64,000 bases of DNA from Sipunculus nudus (GCA_026874595.1 CM049313.1:23864008-23928007), one strand, 5' to 3'; shown: positions 47,811-60,273, numbered from the stretch's first letter. Notes: generated by a model not told the origin, from the sequence alone. Numbers and translations are program-made.

Positions 47811-49090
47811 ATTTTCAATCGTGCAAGCTTTTAATTAGTAAAATTATGTGGTTTTTAATTTGACACCTTGTTAAATTTTATTGACCATTTATTCAGAAAT
47901 GCCGGTGCATATCTGATTGAATAACCGATATAATATTTCGAAATTACTTAATTCCTACATTTACCTCTATTCATTTTATTCAAAAGCTTCAACTTAAATA
48001 GCAAACCGCGAAACAGACCGTGTAAGAAAACATGCATATGTGTAAAGAAAGACCATTTTTTATTTATTCTACATACAGAAACTTCTTAAAACATTTATCT
48101 ATCCCGGCTTTAAAAAAAGGTTACAATATTTTTTCCATCCATTTCCTTTCTCAGCATCAACACTAAAACATGACAGGTGGAAGTCTTATATTCAAGGTGC
48201 ACATCTCGATCTGTGGTGCGGTGTAAAAGATGCAGTGTCCTGGTAACATAGGTATCTTTATATTTTAAAACATGTCCTTCTCGCTCATTTATGCAATCTA
48301 AATGTCTTAAATTGTTAAAATGGCTCCTGTAAGAGAAAAACTGAACATATTATTTTGAATACACATTCACTTCTTTTACTCATAAAACATATAACGTATA
48401 TATCCTATTTTGGGCATACATTTACCTAAAATACAAAAGGAGTCGTATATTGCCACGGCAAATGAATATTTAGCTTGAATACAGCACAATATTTTCTAAT
48501 ATCAATCTCAAAGACTTAAGTTGTTTCAAGGCAAAAATATAACATAAATATATCGAATTTACCAAAACAAAACACATTTAACCATTAAAAAATGTAACGT
48601 AGGTATCCCCTTTGAATATGTGAGCAAATCTCAGTTTCATATTCGAGGCATAAAAAAAGTATACATCAGTTCTAGGTAACAATAGGGAATGACAACTGAG
48701 AATGATTATTGCAGCCATTAAGCTATAAAGGTGATGAATAGAGAACCAATAAGCATGCTGATTTTCAAATACGAAAAAAAGTCGTTAAAGTAGCCATAGC
48801 AAACAAATTCTTCTTTTTCTATACCATGCAAAGTTAACGTTCATCTGTATTACAAGATCAGTTGCTATACCAAAAAGAACCCCATTAAATTCGGTAAAAC
48901 GAACTGCCAAAAAAAAAAGGTTGTTGAACAATATGGAAAAGGGTAACATAGGTACGGCACTTGAGCTTAAACTATAAAACGTTTATCAACGTCAAACTTG
49001 ATATAACTTTTAAGTGATAAAAATAAAGTTGCTATCAAAAATAACATATAACGAAATCTTTGATGGCAGTATACATATCATTAACAGTCC
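47810..49090. other. AT-rich non-coding stretch
   Basis: No gene recognised; a short phrase GGTAACATAGGTA recurs near 48243 and 48941 with no clear unit. Confidence 0.4.
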
Positions 49091-49099
49091 AAGGTCGCC

Positions 49100-50764
49100 A
49101 CGGCAAACAAATTTTCAATTTGTTCAAACTCTTAATTTGAAAGTTTGTATAATCTCTCAGACTTGCCGGACGGAACAAGAGTTTCGATGCAACTGTGTTA
49201 TGTGTATCCAGATTCTGTCTGCGTTCTCTGGCCACTTGTACAAGGTTTTTGCCCGAACCATAAAGCTAACTTCTACTTCATCCTCAGTGACATCCGTATC
49301 CTCCACTTGGCCAATATACCACCTCCATCATACATAGCAGCAACAAACTTTCCCATAAGTGCTTCTATCGGATTTTCAATTATACCTTGGTTGCCACTAT
49401 CTCAATTTTCTTCTGACTCTGTTATCCTCCAGCGGATCTATTATCTTCTCCTGGCTGCCGCTGTCTCTCCCACCTCTACTGGAACCTTGTTCTCCTTTAC
49501 TTCTGTCTTCTCTGGGCAACCAGAATTATTTTCTGACTCTACAGCTTCTGTTAGTTTATTTTCTTCATTCAGGTATTGCCTTTGCCATGCATGACAGTAG
49601 CCACCAGACAAGCACAGTTTACAATAAAAAGAGGGTTTTCTGGTCATGAGCTTCTTATTGTTTTCTGTCACCCCTACCGCATGTAGTTTCATTGTTCCTC
49701 TCAATGCTTATGTGTTGATATTTTCATTGTTTTTTGTTTATTTTTTGTTTCTTCTTATGATACGAACAGAAACTGGATATTCTTCATGGCTGACTTGCTT
49801 GCCCATTAAAAGAATTCTGCAGCATCAAAGCTCTGGTGCTTCAATTAACCTCCATCCTTGTAATAACACACCACCCAATGTAAAGTAACCATGGACTGGT
49901 TCCAATACGCAGTTTGAATTTCATCAAGTGACATGAGACAGGAATTCTACGACAGATGTCTGTAGCCTTCGAGACAGGCATTGTTCACGCTCTTTCAAAC
50001 TCGCGATGTTTTTGCGTAAACTTTCCCCAAAGAACGTCTGCAGAATCCTGTTTCTTTGCTTATTCTGGTAATGCTTCGGTCCTTTTTTTTTTAATCTTTC
50101 ACGAAATTAATCGATGCAAATTCGGACTTTTTTTTTACAGATGTCGCCCCTTCTGCCGCACATCATCTCCTCCAATATGGTATTGCTAACTATCAGTTTT
50201 TTCCTAATTTAATTGCATCGTCTTGGAGTCAGGTTAAGAAGTTTGAGTTCCGTTTCTGTTTTCTTTCTTGGAGTCACATCATTTACATTTGTCTCCGTAA
50301 GACATTTGATCTTTTTTGCCATATGTTGAAGTTTTTTGTTTTTTGCCTTGATCACCTTTCTTAGGGATTCGTTCTGTGACTTTCAGTTGTTTGCACTTCT
50401 TGTTGCTCTTGAAAATAATTTTAAGTTTTTTCGTTCTGCTTTAATTCGACAGGACCAGTAATTTAACAATGAGACGAGATGGTCCTTGATATGCATAATG
50501 TCTATACACATTTTCTCCTGGTCCTGTGACCTCAAGGCTCTTATACTTACTCGTCTCATTTATATTGTGCAATTCTCTTTCTAATCTTTCTTTCTTTTGT
50601 AAGCCTGACAGTCTGTTCCTGAGTTTTTCTTTGTTGTTTCTTTCTGTTCGTTTCCTTGCACTGAGTTCTTCTGCGGGTATATAATATCGACGTTGACGTA
50701 ATATTTTAGTCCCAAGAAAATTTGGCCCTTTCGCTTTTTGTATTATCTTCCTGGGTTTTGCCAT
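49100..50764 (-). pseudogene. Decayed transposase-like gene, copy 2 (same family as 20.9-23.5 kb)
   Basis: From the right: a basic N-terminal region starting MAKPRKIIQKAKG (50764) with SARKRTERNNKEKLRNRL; a coil (SLRKVIKAKNKKLQHMAKK) and TPRKKTETELKLLNLTP near 50300-50220; then a gap where the catalytic middle is missing; then TMKLHAVGV..RKPSFYCKLC (49694-49600); and a C-terminal region near 49340-49150 reading FVAAMYDGGWYIGQVEDTD, EVEVSFM, LYKWPE and RIWIH across frame changes. The N- and C-terminal patterns match the family of the first copy, but the sequences are too different to be a recent duplicate. Several frameshifts and an internal deletion make it inactive. Confidence 0.6.
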
Positions 50765-50769
50765 TCTGA

Positions 50770-52340
50770 AAAAAATGCAGTATTTTTTTTAATTAATGAT
50801 GGTCAAATTATTGAAAAGGTAGGATTTATGAAGAAAATGTAAGTAATTTAATTATGTGTTTCTCGGCAATATTTTATGTGGGTGGCTGTTTATTTTTTAA
50901 ATTAAAATATGAGTCAATATTGTTTCCCATGTTTCTCTACACACAATGAAACGAATAACAAGAATATGAGATAATAAATCATGCACAATCGCACTGGTGA
51001 AAACAGGAAATGACCGATCCGCGAACTATGTCAATAACATTACATTTACGTAATATAATTACATACCCAGAAGCGTAAAAATAGACCAGGACATACTAAC
51101 ATTAAGAAAATTCTCTTTCTATCGACGGTTATGTGTTGAAACAATATTCGAGATGTTTTTATTTATAAATAATATTGATTTTTCTTGAAATCCAAATGAG
51201 ACCTTGTACATTATTAAAGAGAAGTACCCTTTCTGAGGATAACAGCAAGTTGACACATGGCTACGTAGCGGCCGTATTAGAAATATCATTTATATGACGA
51301 GTTCGATCGTTATATGAAGTTATAAACAATTTAATGTAGAGGTCGAACTGATCAGGGAAATTATAAAATTTGAAAGGGAAACTAGTATAATTTCAGTTAA
51401 TAATATTCATGAATGACACAATTGATCCTATTAATATAAAAAAAAATTAAATGGCAATAGAAAGGAAAGTCACAGTGGCGGTCGACGTTTTAGTACCACA
51501 GGATAGACCGCAGTTCTAATTGGACATAAAACCCTTTGACGCAAGTGGGGCCTCAAAAACGTATTATTTGCCAAACTCCATAAAATTGCATTTTATTGTC
51601 ATACATCCTATTTATAATATTTTGGTTTCAAGTTAGGAATGCAATAAAATGCGTTTTATACAAACATGTATTATAGAAATTTTTTTATTACATTTTAGTG
51701 AATTAATGTCTGAAACGCGCTTAACAGAGTCGCTTATATATTAAAATGTTAATTCATCAAGATAAGTGTTGTTAAACGTTAGAAGGCTGTTTCGAAGATT
51801 CAGTGTTTTCATTAACATAATGAATGCAAAACTTTCTTTAGACAACATTGTTTCTCCAAAACTTGCCATCTGAGAGGCATACTCTATACTTCACATACAT
51901 TCGTTAGTGCCTATACGATAAGGTAAAGTATGTATACAAACCTGAAGTGGCAGATGTCGCTATTACAAGCTTTTTGGTGATATTTCTGTCAAAACACGTG
52001 TTCTGTCGATTCAAGTCCCGCATTCAGACAAATTGCGGTCGTAGAAACTTGAAGTAAAAAAATCTCGAAGTAAAGCTGGCATATTACTCTCAGATTAACC
52101 TCAATTTCGCATTTACCGTACCGTATGTATCGGTAACGTATGTATTATTTTAAGAATAAGGACTCAAAAATATAAAAAAAAATACTTCCGTGGTCAGTTG
52201 TTCGAATATATATTATTTTTGTTCGGAGATATAACTTGAGTAAAAAAGTCTTCATCTCATTTTGATTCTTTTAATATGCAGGTGGCGTCACCTTCTGATG
52301 CTTAGTTTGGAAGTGTAGGAAAGGGGGTATAAATAAATTA
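50770..52340. other. AT-rich non-coding stretch
   Basis: No gene or element recognised. Confidence 0.4.
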
Positions 52341-52344
52341 TTAA

Positions 52345-53320
52345 TTAGACTAATAATAAATATTCTGCAGATTGAGGATTAGAAACGTCATTCTTTGCAT
52401 ATATGAACATTTTAGAATCGTCGGTGTACATACACAGAAATGAGAATGTCTTTAGAATGGTGAATATTTGCTCCCAGTCCCTGCATGTCACTGTGCAGAA
52501 CAAGTATATTCTGATAAAATGCCTTCTGAAATCATCAATTAGTTTTAAACTAAGAAGGAACAACTTCCAACAGTAATTCTCAATAACAAAAAGTTTTCCA
52601 TGAATTGTTTTATTTGTTTGTGGGATAGGTGCAAGCTGAACTCTTCTGTTACTACAGAAAGTCAAAACTTGTTTCTGCTCTTCTTGATCTTTGTCCGATG
52701 TATGAACTAAATCAGCTTCCTTTAACTTCCTCACCTTAGACTTCTCATGAACTTGAGAGATTTTTCAAGTACAGTGTATTTTTCTCTTTTCTCTGTGTAT
52801 GTCACTTTCCAGTGAAGATAATCTTGTGTCAAGTTGACCAGCATCTGTCTGGACTTCCTCAATAAATCTGTGCATCATGTCTAGCACAGGCACTCGTTTT
52901 CCAGCACTGAAATGGCCTAGAAACCGTAAACACATCGAGTATTGGCGATAAACTCATGATAAAAGGAGCGCGATCATGCTTGTAAAGCGGAATATTTCTC
53001 CGGAATTCGGACCTGTGAAAAAAATTGTCTTGCCCGCGTAGCGGTTGAGTTCATTACCTTGTTCTTTTATAATGGGTATATCGCCAATACTCAATGTGTT
53101 TACGGTTTTTTAGGCCGTTATAGTGCTGGAAACGAGTGCCTGTGATGTCTAGTGTGCTTTTCAATTCAATAAGATCCTTTGAGATTTGTATTGATGTGAT
53201 GGTTCAAAACCCAACTGACTTAGCAGGTATCGTGATGATTTGACACAATCTTTCAAAGTCATCAACCTTGGTTTTGTGTTGTGATTTCCATGTTTGTTAT
53301 CTGCAAAGAAGCGAAAAAAT
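52345..53320 (-). pseudogene. Coding-like coiled-coil relic split by a MITE
   Basis: After an acceptor-like CTTCTTTGCAG (about 53315) the minus strand reads NKHGNHNTKPRLMTLKDCVK..SRYLLSQLGFEPSHQYK. A frame change leads to KDLIELKSTLD, then the MITE at 52885-53144. Removing the MITE and one target copy lets the frame run on as MMHRFIEEVQTDAGQLDTRL and SSLESDIHREK, a heptad-like coil. A further frame change opens 52734-52345 (KEADLVHTSDKDQEEQKQV). I do not recognise the family. The two frame changes favour a dead gene or misread exon borders. Confidence 0.4.
52885..53144. mobile_element. 260-bp MITE, hAT-like, intact 8-bp target duplication
   Basis: Terminal inverted repeats of about 66 bp: CACAGGCACTCGTTTTCCAG at the left and its reverse complement at the right, continuing through CGTAAACACAT.GAGTATTGGCGATA. 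The flanks ATGTCTAG (52877-52884) and ATGTCTAG (53145-53152) are identical. An 8-bp duplication with CA..TG ends indicates the hAT superfamily. No coding. Confidence 0.9.
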
Positions 53321-53693
53321 TTTTATATATTAAAAGAGGATCAAAGCCAGGGTTAAAGTACATAGGGTTTGAAATGCTTAGGGCCATTCGTTGAGGACCC
53401 CCGCTTACAGCTGGCGGTTATTAGGGCAACAACGAAAATGATTTTCATTATTATGAGGTTGGAGTACTGTGTCTTCCTTGTGGGGTCAGCAAAGAAGTCC
53501 GTCCAGATGCTTGCCTGGCGATCGAGGTGCAAAAGTTATACATGAACCTTATACATAAACCTTGACCTCTTGCCACTCTCTTCTTCTTTGCTTTTTACCC
53601 TATTGATAAAAGGATAAGCAGTTGAACAGAAACCTATAGGAGAACAAATTCTATATTAACAATATTCAGTGTACTAAATATTAGGCTGCCTTT

Positions 53694-54065
53694 CCATGAA
53701 CGCGATTTGTCTGCGATGCGATGGCGTTGCGTTGGCGTTGCGACAGCGGCAGAATCGCACTAGTGTTTTAACCATATAGCCTTTCCATGGACGCGGGTTC
53801 CCGCGCGACATCCTGTGCGACAAAAATGTCGCGCGGCGAAAATCGCGCATGTAGCGATTCCTGCGACACGCGTTCAACGCCCCGCTAGGGAACCCTTCAC
53901 CAGGCGTTATTTTTGCAGGGAAACATGGCTGCAGCAACAGAGCTCCACCGCATCGTATCGCAGAAAAATCGCGTTCATGGAAACGTTCTGGCGGCGCGAT
54001 TACCCGCGCGGCATGTCTTGCGGTATGTCGCGCGGCAAACGCGTCGCGCTCATGGAAAGGCAGCC
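53694..54065. mobile_element. 372-bp CpG-rich MITE, PIF/Harbinger-like
   Basis: Ends GGCTGCCTTTCCATGAACGC and its inverted partner GCG.TCATGGAAAGGCAGCC, flanked on both sides by TTA, the 3-bp target preferred by PIF/Harbinger elements. A second internal TTTCCATGGACGC near 53783 suggests a nested or rearranged end. The interior is full of GCG/CGC words (GTCGCGCGGCGAAAATCGCG). Long open frames on both strands here are due to its GC-rich composition, not genes. Confidence 0.85.
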
Positions 54066-54069
54066 TTAT

Positions 54070-55480
54070 ACTGTATTGATATGCTAATATCCGTGCTTAT
54101 ATTCATATACAGTGACACGACATTAAATCAAGCATTCAGTTGTACCTTCCCTGAGTGACAGCATGAAACTTCAATGTACACACTTTAACTTAGTCAACAT
54201 AATTATCATCAGTTTTAATTGATCCAATTTATCAGAAACTGACACCTGAGCTTGTTTTCAGTCCTTTTCATATTAACAATAACCTAAACAACTGTCTGAA
54301 GTTATGGTTGAAAATATGAAAAGAAACAATGAAACTTGAGTGAGATATTACCGGTAATGTCACACAATGTCAGGGCGGCCATCTTGGATTCTGGCAGAAA
54401 ATTCAGAGTCGACATAACTATTTAATTGAACATCATTGAAAGCAAATGGACAATAACGGCACGAGAAATCACTTGGGTGTTTTTTAATGAATAAAAAAAA
54501 AAAAAAAAACAGATCAATATTTTATTTTTTCCCATTTATGTGTATGTATTTCTCATTCAAAATAAGGCACGGATAAAGCAACAATTGGTTAAAAGAGTTA
54601 AAAGTAATAATAACATACTGTCAAATTCTTGTGTTGTATTTAGAGGAATATGCTCGTAATTCTGCGTTTTTTATTGGCATGTAGTCAAAGTATTTGATGA
54701 ACTTGATAACTTGCGTCACATGAATTTAAATATGGTTGTAAACGGCTGTTAATATATGTCCTTCTTTTGTCCAGTGGAGCGGAAAATGTGCAAATGCTGT
54801 ACTAATAGACCACTTTTATTTCACTAATAAAGTTATGTGACAAAAAATAATCATTAAGCAAATTAGTAGGACTGCATTAATATAAAGTTGCATCTGTTTT
54901 TTTTAATTCGTTGTCGAATGACAACAATACATGTATATATTTGTGTTCGGGGTGTATGCTATATTGATATTATATATATGTGTTCTGTATTTTATCAACT
55001 GAACCATGAAGCAGCATGAGCGCCATTACGGATCCAATTATATGCAAGGTTTGAAACTGTAGATCTATAGTTTCATCTGTATATACATACAAATTCGCAC
55101 TTTTTAAGGATCCAATTGCAGAAGTGTCATTGAATGCCCTAGCAAATCAATGGGTTTACTTGGTGATGTTTTAGAGAACAGCAGATATAATTTCCTCATA
55201 GTATTCGGCTTTCACAAACACAGGGAAACACAGGGATCCTGTCTATCAAGTTCATCGGTTACTTGACGGTTCAACTCTTTCCTTTCTGTCACCATATTTC
55301 TCTATTGTTTGAGGACTCACATATGTTAGTTGTCCAGTTTAATATGTCCCTGAAACAGAAGGACCCATAACATGCTTGATTCATAATTAGACAAAGTCAG
55401 GCCCCACATGGATTGGACCGCATAAGACAGAGAATCCTAAAGAATCCTTTCTAATCCACATCTTTCTCTTCGTACACGTG
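54070..55480. other. AT-rich non-coding stretch
   Basis: A-run of 18 near 54493. No gene recognised. Confidence 0.4.
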
Positions 55481-55491
55481 TTTGATCTTAC

Positions 55492-55638
55492 CTGTATTAT
55501 AGCCTGGCCTTGCACGGTGAACCCAACATCACTGGCATCGTGGAATTTGGCGCATGGAGGTAATTCTGAATGTAAGTTTTGATTCACGCAAAGCGTTTGA
55601 TTGCACGGTGTTAAATATGATGACAGGACTGTTGACAT
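55492..55638 (-). CDS. Candidate exon, Cys-containing protein, unknown
   Basis: From ATG at 55638 the minus strand encodes STVLSSYLTPCNQTLCVNQN then LHSELPPCAKFHDASDV and GFTVQGQAIIQ. It stops at a strong donor CAG/GTAAGA (exon end 55492). The exon could equally begin at an AG acceptor near 55620. Three Cys suggest an extracellular protein, but there is no clear signal peptide and no neighbour exon that I can place. Confidence 0.3.
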
Positions 55639-56255
55639 TAATGATAAAGATAAATTTTATAAATCAATGGATATCAGGTTTTAAATTTATTATACTTGAA
55701 TGCAGTTGATCCGAAGTGTTAATTTTTTATTTCGTCTTTTATATGACTTTCAATTAATCGGGAAATTTTGCTGGTGTCATAACTGCCGATAATTATAATT
55801 ATGTGTAAACGTAATACATAAAAAATATTTGTGAAGGCAAATCCATATACTTTGGTGCGAGTAGTTTGCCTCTGACAATGAAAACACTGTGCGTTGGATA
55901 ATCTTTGGACTGACACATGTTTATTTATTCTGGTTAAGCTTTACCTTTAATCGATATAATTTTAGTCATATTGTCTTCATTCCATTTATTTATTTTCCGT
56001 GTAAACAAGTGTACGACTTGCACCTGTAAACTTGAGATTTGGCACCATAAAGATGTTACATCTTATTAATACATGCATACATACTCCATGTCTGAAATAT
56101 AACGAAAATCAAACGAAGGGTATCACCCCCTTTACAAAATAATTCTCGGAAGTCGCGAAAAACCCTTGCATAATCGTACTTCGATGAAATTTGATGTTGA
56201 CGGGATATGAGCTCGTATCCTACCAGGTGTTATCCTGATAATAAATTGACACGTA

Positions 56256-56687
56256 TCAAATTGAAAATGAAATAAAACATACATTTGTATTTCGTCCCTT
56301 TAAAGACACGTAGGAAAGTCGGTCAAAACGGATTGAAAAAAAGTGTCCGCCAGGTTGACAGCGTCGAATACCTTGTAGTTGTCTCAGAGCACCTTGTGCA
56401 ATTGCTGTTCGAATCAGTTCTGACAGAGGTCCAAATATTATGGAATCGTCGTGATTAACTGAGATCGCACTTGCTAGTCGCTTTTGTGGAGTAGATCTGA
56501 AAGAGCTCCAACGAGCTACTTTTGATGATATTACATGAGAACAGCACTTGCATTGTGCTTTCTTGCGTTCTTGTTGGGTAAAGTGTTCCAAACTGGGTTC
56601 CTTGGTCGCCCCATCCTTGAACAGTGTGACCACTGAGTTGCAGTATTCTAACTGTTGTGTCTGAATGTCAAATGTCAGTATGAACAT
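56256..56687 (-). CDS. Hypothetical 143-residue protein
   Basis: One uninterrupted frame, starting MFILTFDIQTQQLEYCNSVV and containing ERKKAQCKCCSHVISS, with a C-C-C cluster, then a basic Ser/Arg stretch and a hydrophobic C-terminus. A TATA box (GCTATAAATTGG) lies about 30 bases before the ATG, which would leave a very short leader. No family recognised, no membrane helix obvious. It may be a real single-exon gene or chance. Confidence 0.35.
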   Translation of the reverse strand: MFILTFDIQTQQLEYCNSVVTLFKDGATKEPSLEHFTQQERKKAQCKCCSHVISSKVARWSSFRSTPQKRLASAISVNHDDSIIFGPLSELIRTAIAQGALRQLQGIRRCQPGGHFFSIRFDRLSYVSLKGRNTNVCFISFSI

Positions 56688-56689
56688 CT

Positions 56690-56990
56690 CTGCTGGCGAT
56701 GTCCAATTTATAGCTCAGTATGAGTGTGTAGTATGAGTAGTTTATGGCTTCCTACTTCCGACTGATTTGAATATTGTGCTCTGCACAGCCACGCATTAGG
56801 TTATGGTTAAGAAGTTCATTGCTTCCTAAATCCTCATTAATGATGATGTGCTCTGAGCCACCCTGTTAATTAGTGATGTGCTCTGCATAGCCAGACATAA
56901 ATTCAAGTGTGACTGGAAAAAGGCTGCTTGTTGACTTGGGTGATGTTTACATGTATATAAGGACTGCTAACCAACCAGGAAGAAACTAAG
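56690..56990. promoter_or_regulatory. Possible divergent promoter region with a repeated GTGCTCTG motif
   Basis: A minus-strand TATA (TATAAATTGG, near 56712) faces left and a plus-strand TATA (TATATAAGGAC, near 56953) faces right, about 240 bases apart. Between them GTGCTCTGCACAGCCACGC, GTGCTCTGAGCCACC and GTGCTCTGCATAGCCAGAC form three related copies (56778, 56850, 56878), and TGGCTTCCTA/TTGCTTCCTAAA occurs twice. A donor-like AACTAAG/GTAGGA follows the right TATA at 56990. Confidence 0.3.
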
Positions 56991-57439
56991 GTAGGACACT
57001 CATGTATGATTAAAGCAGATAAACATGTGAAAAACTTGGGCAATTCATTGGGAATAACCTGGATAAAATACCTTTAACCCGGGGTTTTACCCATTTGGTT
57101 GGGTAAAATTGGTTTAACCAAAGGTAAATGCAAACCCTGGTTGGAGGTAACCATGTCTATTTTTACACGTGCTTAACTGGTAACTAAACTGCATAATTCC
57201 ATTCTGATTTCGACTACATGACATGTAAGGGAGCAGCATACGACTCTTCTCATTTTATATCCTGTTGATAACCAGGCCTGGTGACTAATGCACCTGCGGG
57301 GCCTGGGCTTGTAATGTTTCCCAGTATATGGGTCATACCACCGAGAACCCCCGAAAGGCGCACTTGCCTGTGAGTGAAAGACGTCTGTGGGGCATGGCCT
57401 TCTCATTTAGCCTGCAGTTGCGCTCATCCTCGGTAGGGG

Positions 57440-57535
57440 CCGACCGTGAAAAATTTCATTGCCTGAGATTCGAACTCAGGATCTCTCGACTTTGATTCCT
57501 GTCCTCGACATTTAGACCTAAAAAGCGGGTTTGAG
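57440..57535 (-). repeat. tRNA-like relic or SINE head
   Basis: The minus strand has a perfect T-arm, CTGAG TTCGAAT CTCAG (57466-57480 region), preceded by TCGAGAGATC and a box-A-like TAAATGTCGAGG. The acceptor and anticodon stems do not pair, so it is not a functional tRNA as read. The adjacent sequence to 57260 may be the SINE body. Confidence 0.5.
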
Positions 57536-57679
57536 TGGTTTGCATGAAAATAAATGATTTTCTGTTTTAATCGAAATAAAAGTGAGCATATATTACAAAG
57601 CGGTTTAAAGAACAGATATTCTCAAGGTATCACTTTTCCATGTACATAATTTCTAAAAATGTACTTTTTTTGGGTAATA

Positions 57680-57802
57680 ATTAAAGGTGGAGGAAAGCAG
57701 TGAGAGGAGAAAAAGCAGCAGCCATCCGAACTATTGAGGAACTAAAGGATGAATTCGCAAGAGAGAAAAGGAGGGCAGGAAGATGCAAGAAACAGTTGCA
57801 GT
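57680..57802 (+). pseudogene. Short coiled-coil coding relic
   Basis: After an AG near 57685 the + strand reads WRKAVRGEKAAAIRTIEELK then DEFAREKRRAGRCKKQLQ and TAA. The basic coil resembles the N-terminal coil of the transposase-like family elsewhere in the window, but it is too short to be sure. Confidence 0.3.
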
Positions 57803-57809
57803 AACGAAA

Positions 57810-60270
57810 TTGTTAAAGCAGAGTTGATAATTTATGGATATTCGTTAGATGGACAATTTCACTCAGCAAAGGTGCCTGCAAGTTAACAAGACACCTGCAC
57901 ACCTCGAAGATTTTTTATAACAAGGGCCTCAGATGATTTAAAATGCTGAAATTTTTAATTCATTTATTTCCTCTCTCAAACATGAATACTAGCTTTGGCA
58001 ATAGTAGAACACATTTTGGCCTTTGCTGCTGTAAACTGACTCTTACCAGTTAAGAAAGAGGGGATGTTCAAGCTCACACATGATGGTAACATTTTATTAA
58101 TTGATAATCATTTAGCTGCGAGGATAAAATCACCTGGAACCATTTTATCTAAAATTGTCCAGTGTTCTACAATTACAATATCAGGTGTAGCTCCTGGATA
58201 TAGGTCACTGCAGTACACGATGGCACCATTTAGTGCAACGCGGGTTAAGGCTTTAAGAGTATGTCTACTCTTGTAGCTGCTATAACAAGCACACTTCATG
58301 TCCAAAATGTAAAGGATGTCTTAAATCCATTACTACACGGGCTCCAACGAACTCATCATCGTTTTCGGCATGGATCCCTTTCATTTCATTTGAGAAGGCA
58401 GATTATTCTTAAGCATGCCAACAAAAAGGAGCTCATGTATTGCACATATATGTTTTAACAATAATTGAAATGGTTGATCGACTAGTGCCGAACCTTTCTG
58501 CTAAGTCTGGACTCCTTAGGTTTAACTTAATTTTCATTACAGTAATCAGAAGCTGGTCCTCCATAGAAATGGACTTAACAGTCCAACCTGATAATAATTT
58601 ACAGAGAATCTGCCCAGGCAGCTGACAAGAAAATGGAATATGTCATAAGAAATCGATGTATAAAGAAGCATCTGAAAAATAATAAAGAGAGATAATTTGA
58701 TTTAAAGTGGCCAACATGAGAATGGGACTTATCCAGTCAGGTTATTGGATGACCATATAATTGCAGTGTTGCAGCTGAACAATGTGTCCATTTGAAATGT
58801 CACATGCAGTTATTGTTCTAGCTCTGTGAAAACTCATCATTCATGTTGTGTTTTGTGCGTGTTTGAAAAATTGTCCTTGTATGTCAACTGCACTATCAAA
58901 TTACATAATGGACCACATAAAATGCGAATATACCTTGTGTCATAAGTATGGGAAACATGTATTACTAAATAAAATCACTTCCGTTTTCAAGGAGTTATAG
59001 TTGTCATCATTTTGAGCAAGGAACTAAATATGTTTACTTCGAGTGTATTAATTATTACGTTTCTCATGCAATATTGATTACAAATTTTCGTTGTCACTGA
59101 TATTATGATATGATGGTACATATGGGGGGGGGGGGGGGGGGCTAGTGGATTTGTTTTAATGAACAAAGTCAAGTTACATGCTTGATATACTATATATGGA
59201 ATAACTTTCCACAAGTGTATAGACATTCATAGTTTAATTAGTCTGAACATATAATGATTAAGGCATGCACATATTTAAATTTGGATGTTACTTATGATAC
59301 CATTTATATAGACTTTGTTCCTTGTTTATTGTAAATGACATGTTTACTTTATCTGGATGTCCCATGACATCCTTTAAGGACATGAGCCTCTTTCTGTCCA
59401 TTCTTTTCTGCAGGTTCTCTGTTGTAACTCTTGAGGTCCGCACTCCGGGCTTTTAGTGCTCTACATAACGACTCCCATCTCTTGAAAGGCATCGATGTGC
59501 ATACGGATGTGCTTCAGTTGACCCCTTCTCTGTGTTAGCTGATGAGCTTGCAGTATGTGGCTTGCTTCTGTAAATACATATGCCGCATGTGTACTGTTGG
59601 CATGTTGTTTCTTTCACTTCAAATGATGAATTACCATCAACAAAATATTGTTGCTAAATATATTGCTGGTGGTTATATGATTTAAAATATTGCATTGATT
59701 TGTAGTTTTACTTTTTTGAAACCATAAATTATAAAAAAAAATCAATGCATTGCTAAGAAATAAGCATTTAACCATAGTTGACACGTGCAACAGACTGGAT
59801 AATCTTAACAATTAAAAATTCAACCCATTATTTTCAGAATAAAAATAAATGTACTGTTATAAAAATAAGTTTTCAAACATTTCATTGCTATATTGAAACA
59901 ATGTCTTTCATGGTACCAAACCTTTGCATTTCCCACTTTTCACGGCTGGTCAAGGGGCCGGTATCTCGAAGCTATCGGAAAGGCAACGAGGACTTACCGA
60001 ACTCGGAATCTGTTCGTTAACTTTACCTACGGTATCTCGAAGCCTTCCTTAGTTAATTTTCTTCGTTACATGCTCGTTTTTTTGTTCGGACGGTTGAGAG
60101 GCATCCGTTAGGGATTCGTTAAGGGAACGCAGTTTGAAACGTGGGGAATGACAGTGATTACACACTTTATATATAATATAAGTTTGGCGGCAACAAGAAA
60201 CTCGCCAAGAAAAACAGCTGTGCTTTTATCACCAATGTTCTCTAGAAATGAGTTAGTAGTTTTTTTTTTA
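57810..60270. other. Mostly non-coding stretch
   Basis: A poly-G run near 59124-59141. A minus-strand stretch at 59500-59350 (PFKRWESLCRALKARSADLK) looks coding-like but is isolated and closed on both sides. Confidence 0.4.
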
Positions 60271-60273
60271 ATT

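Noticed and set aside
53674-54158. Overlapping 81-90 codon frames on both strands
   Set aside because: Composition effect of the CpG-rich Harbinger-type MITE, where AT-rich stops are rare.
57440-57535. Functional tRNA gene
   Set aside because: Only the T-arm pairs; the acceptor and anticodon stems do not form.
59350-59560. Minus-strand coding-like stretch with KRWESLCRALKARS
   Set aside because: Closed by stops on both sides, competing frames are equally open, and no splice context or family match was seen.
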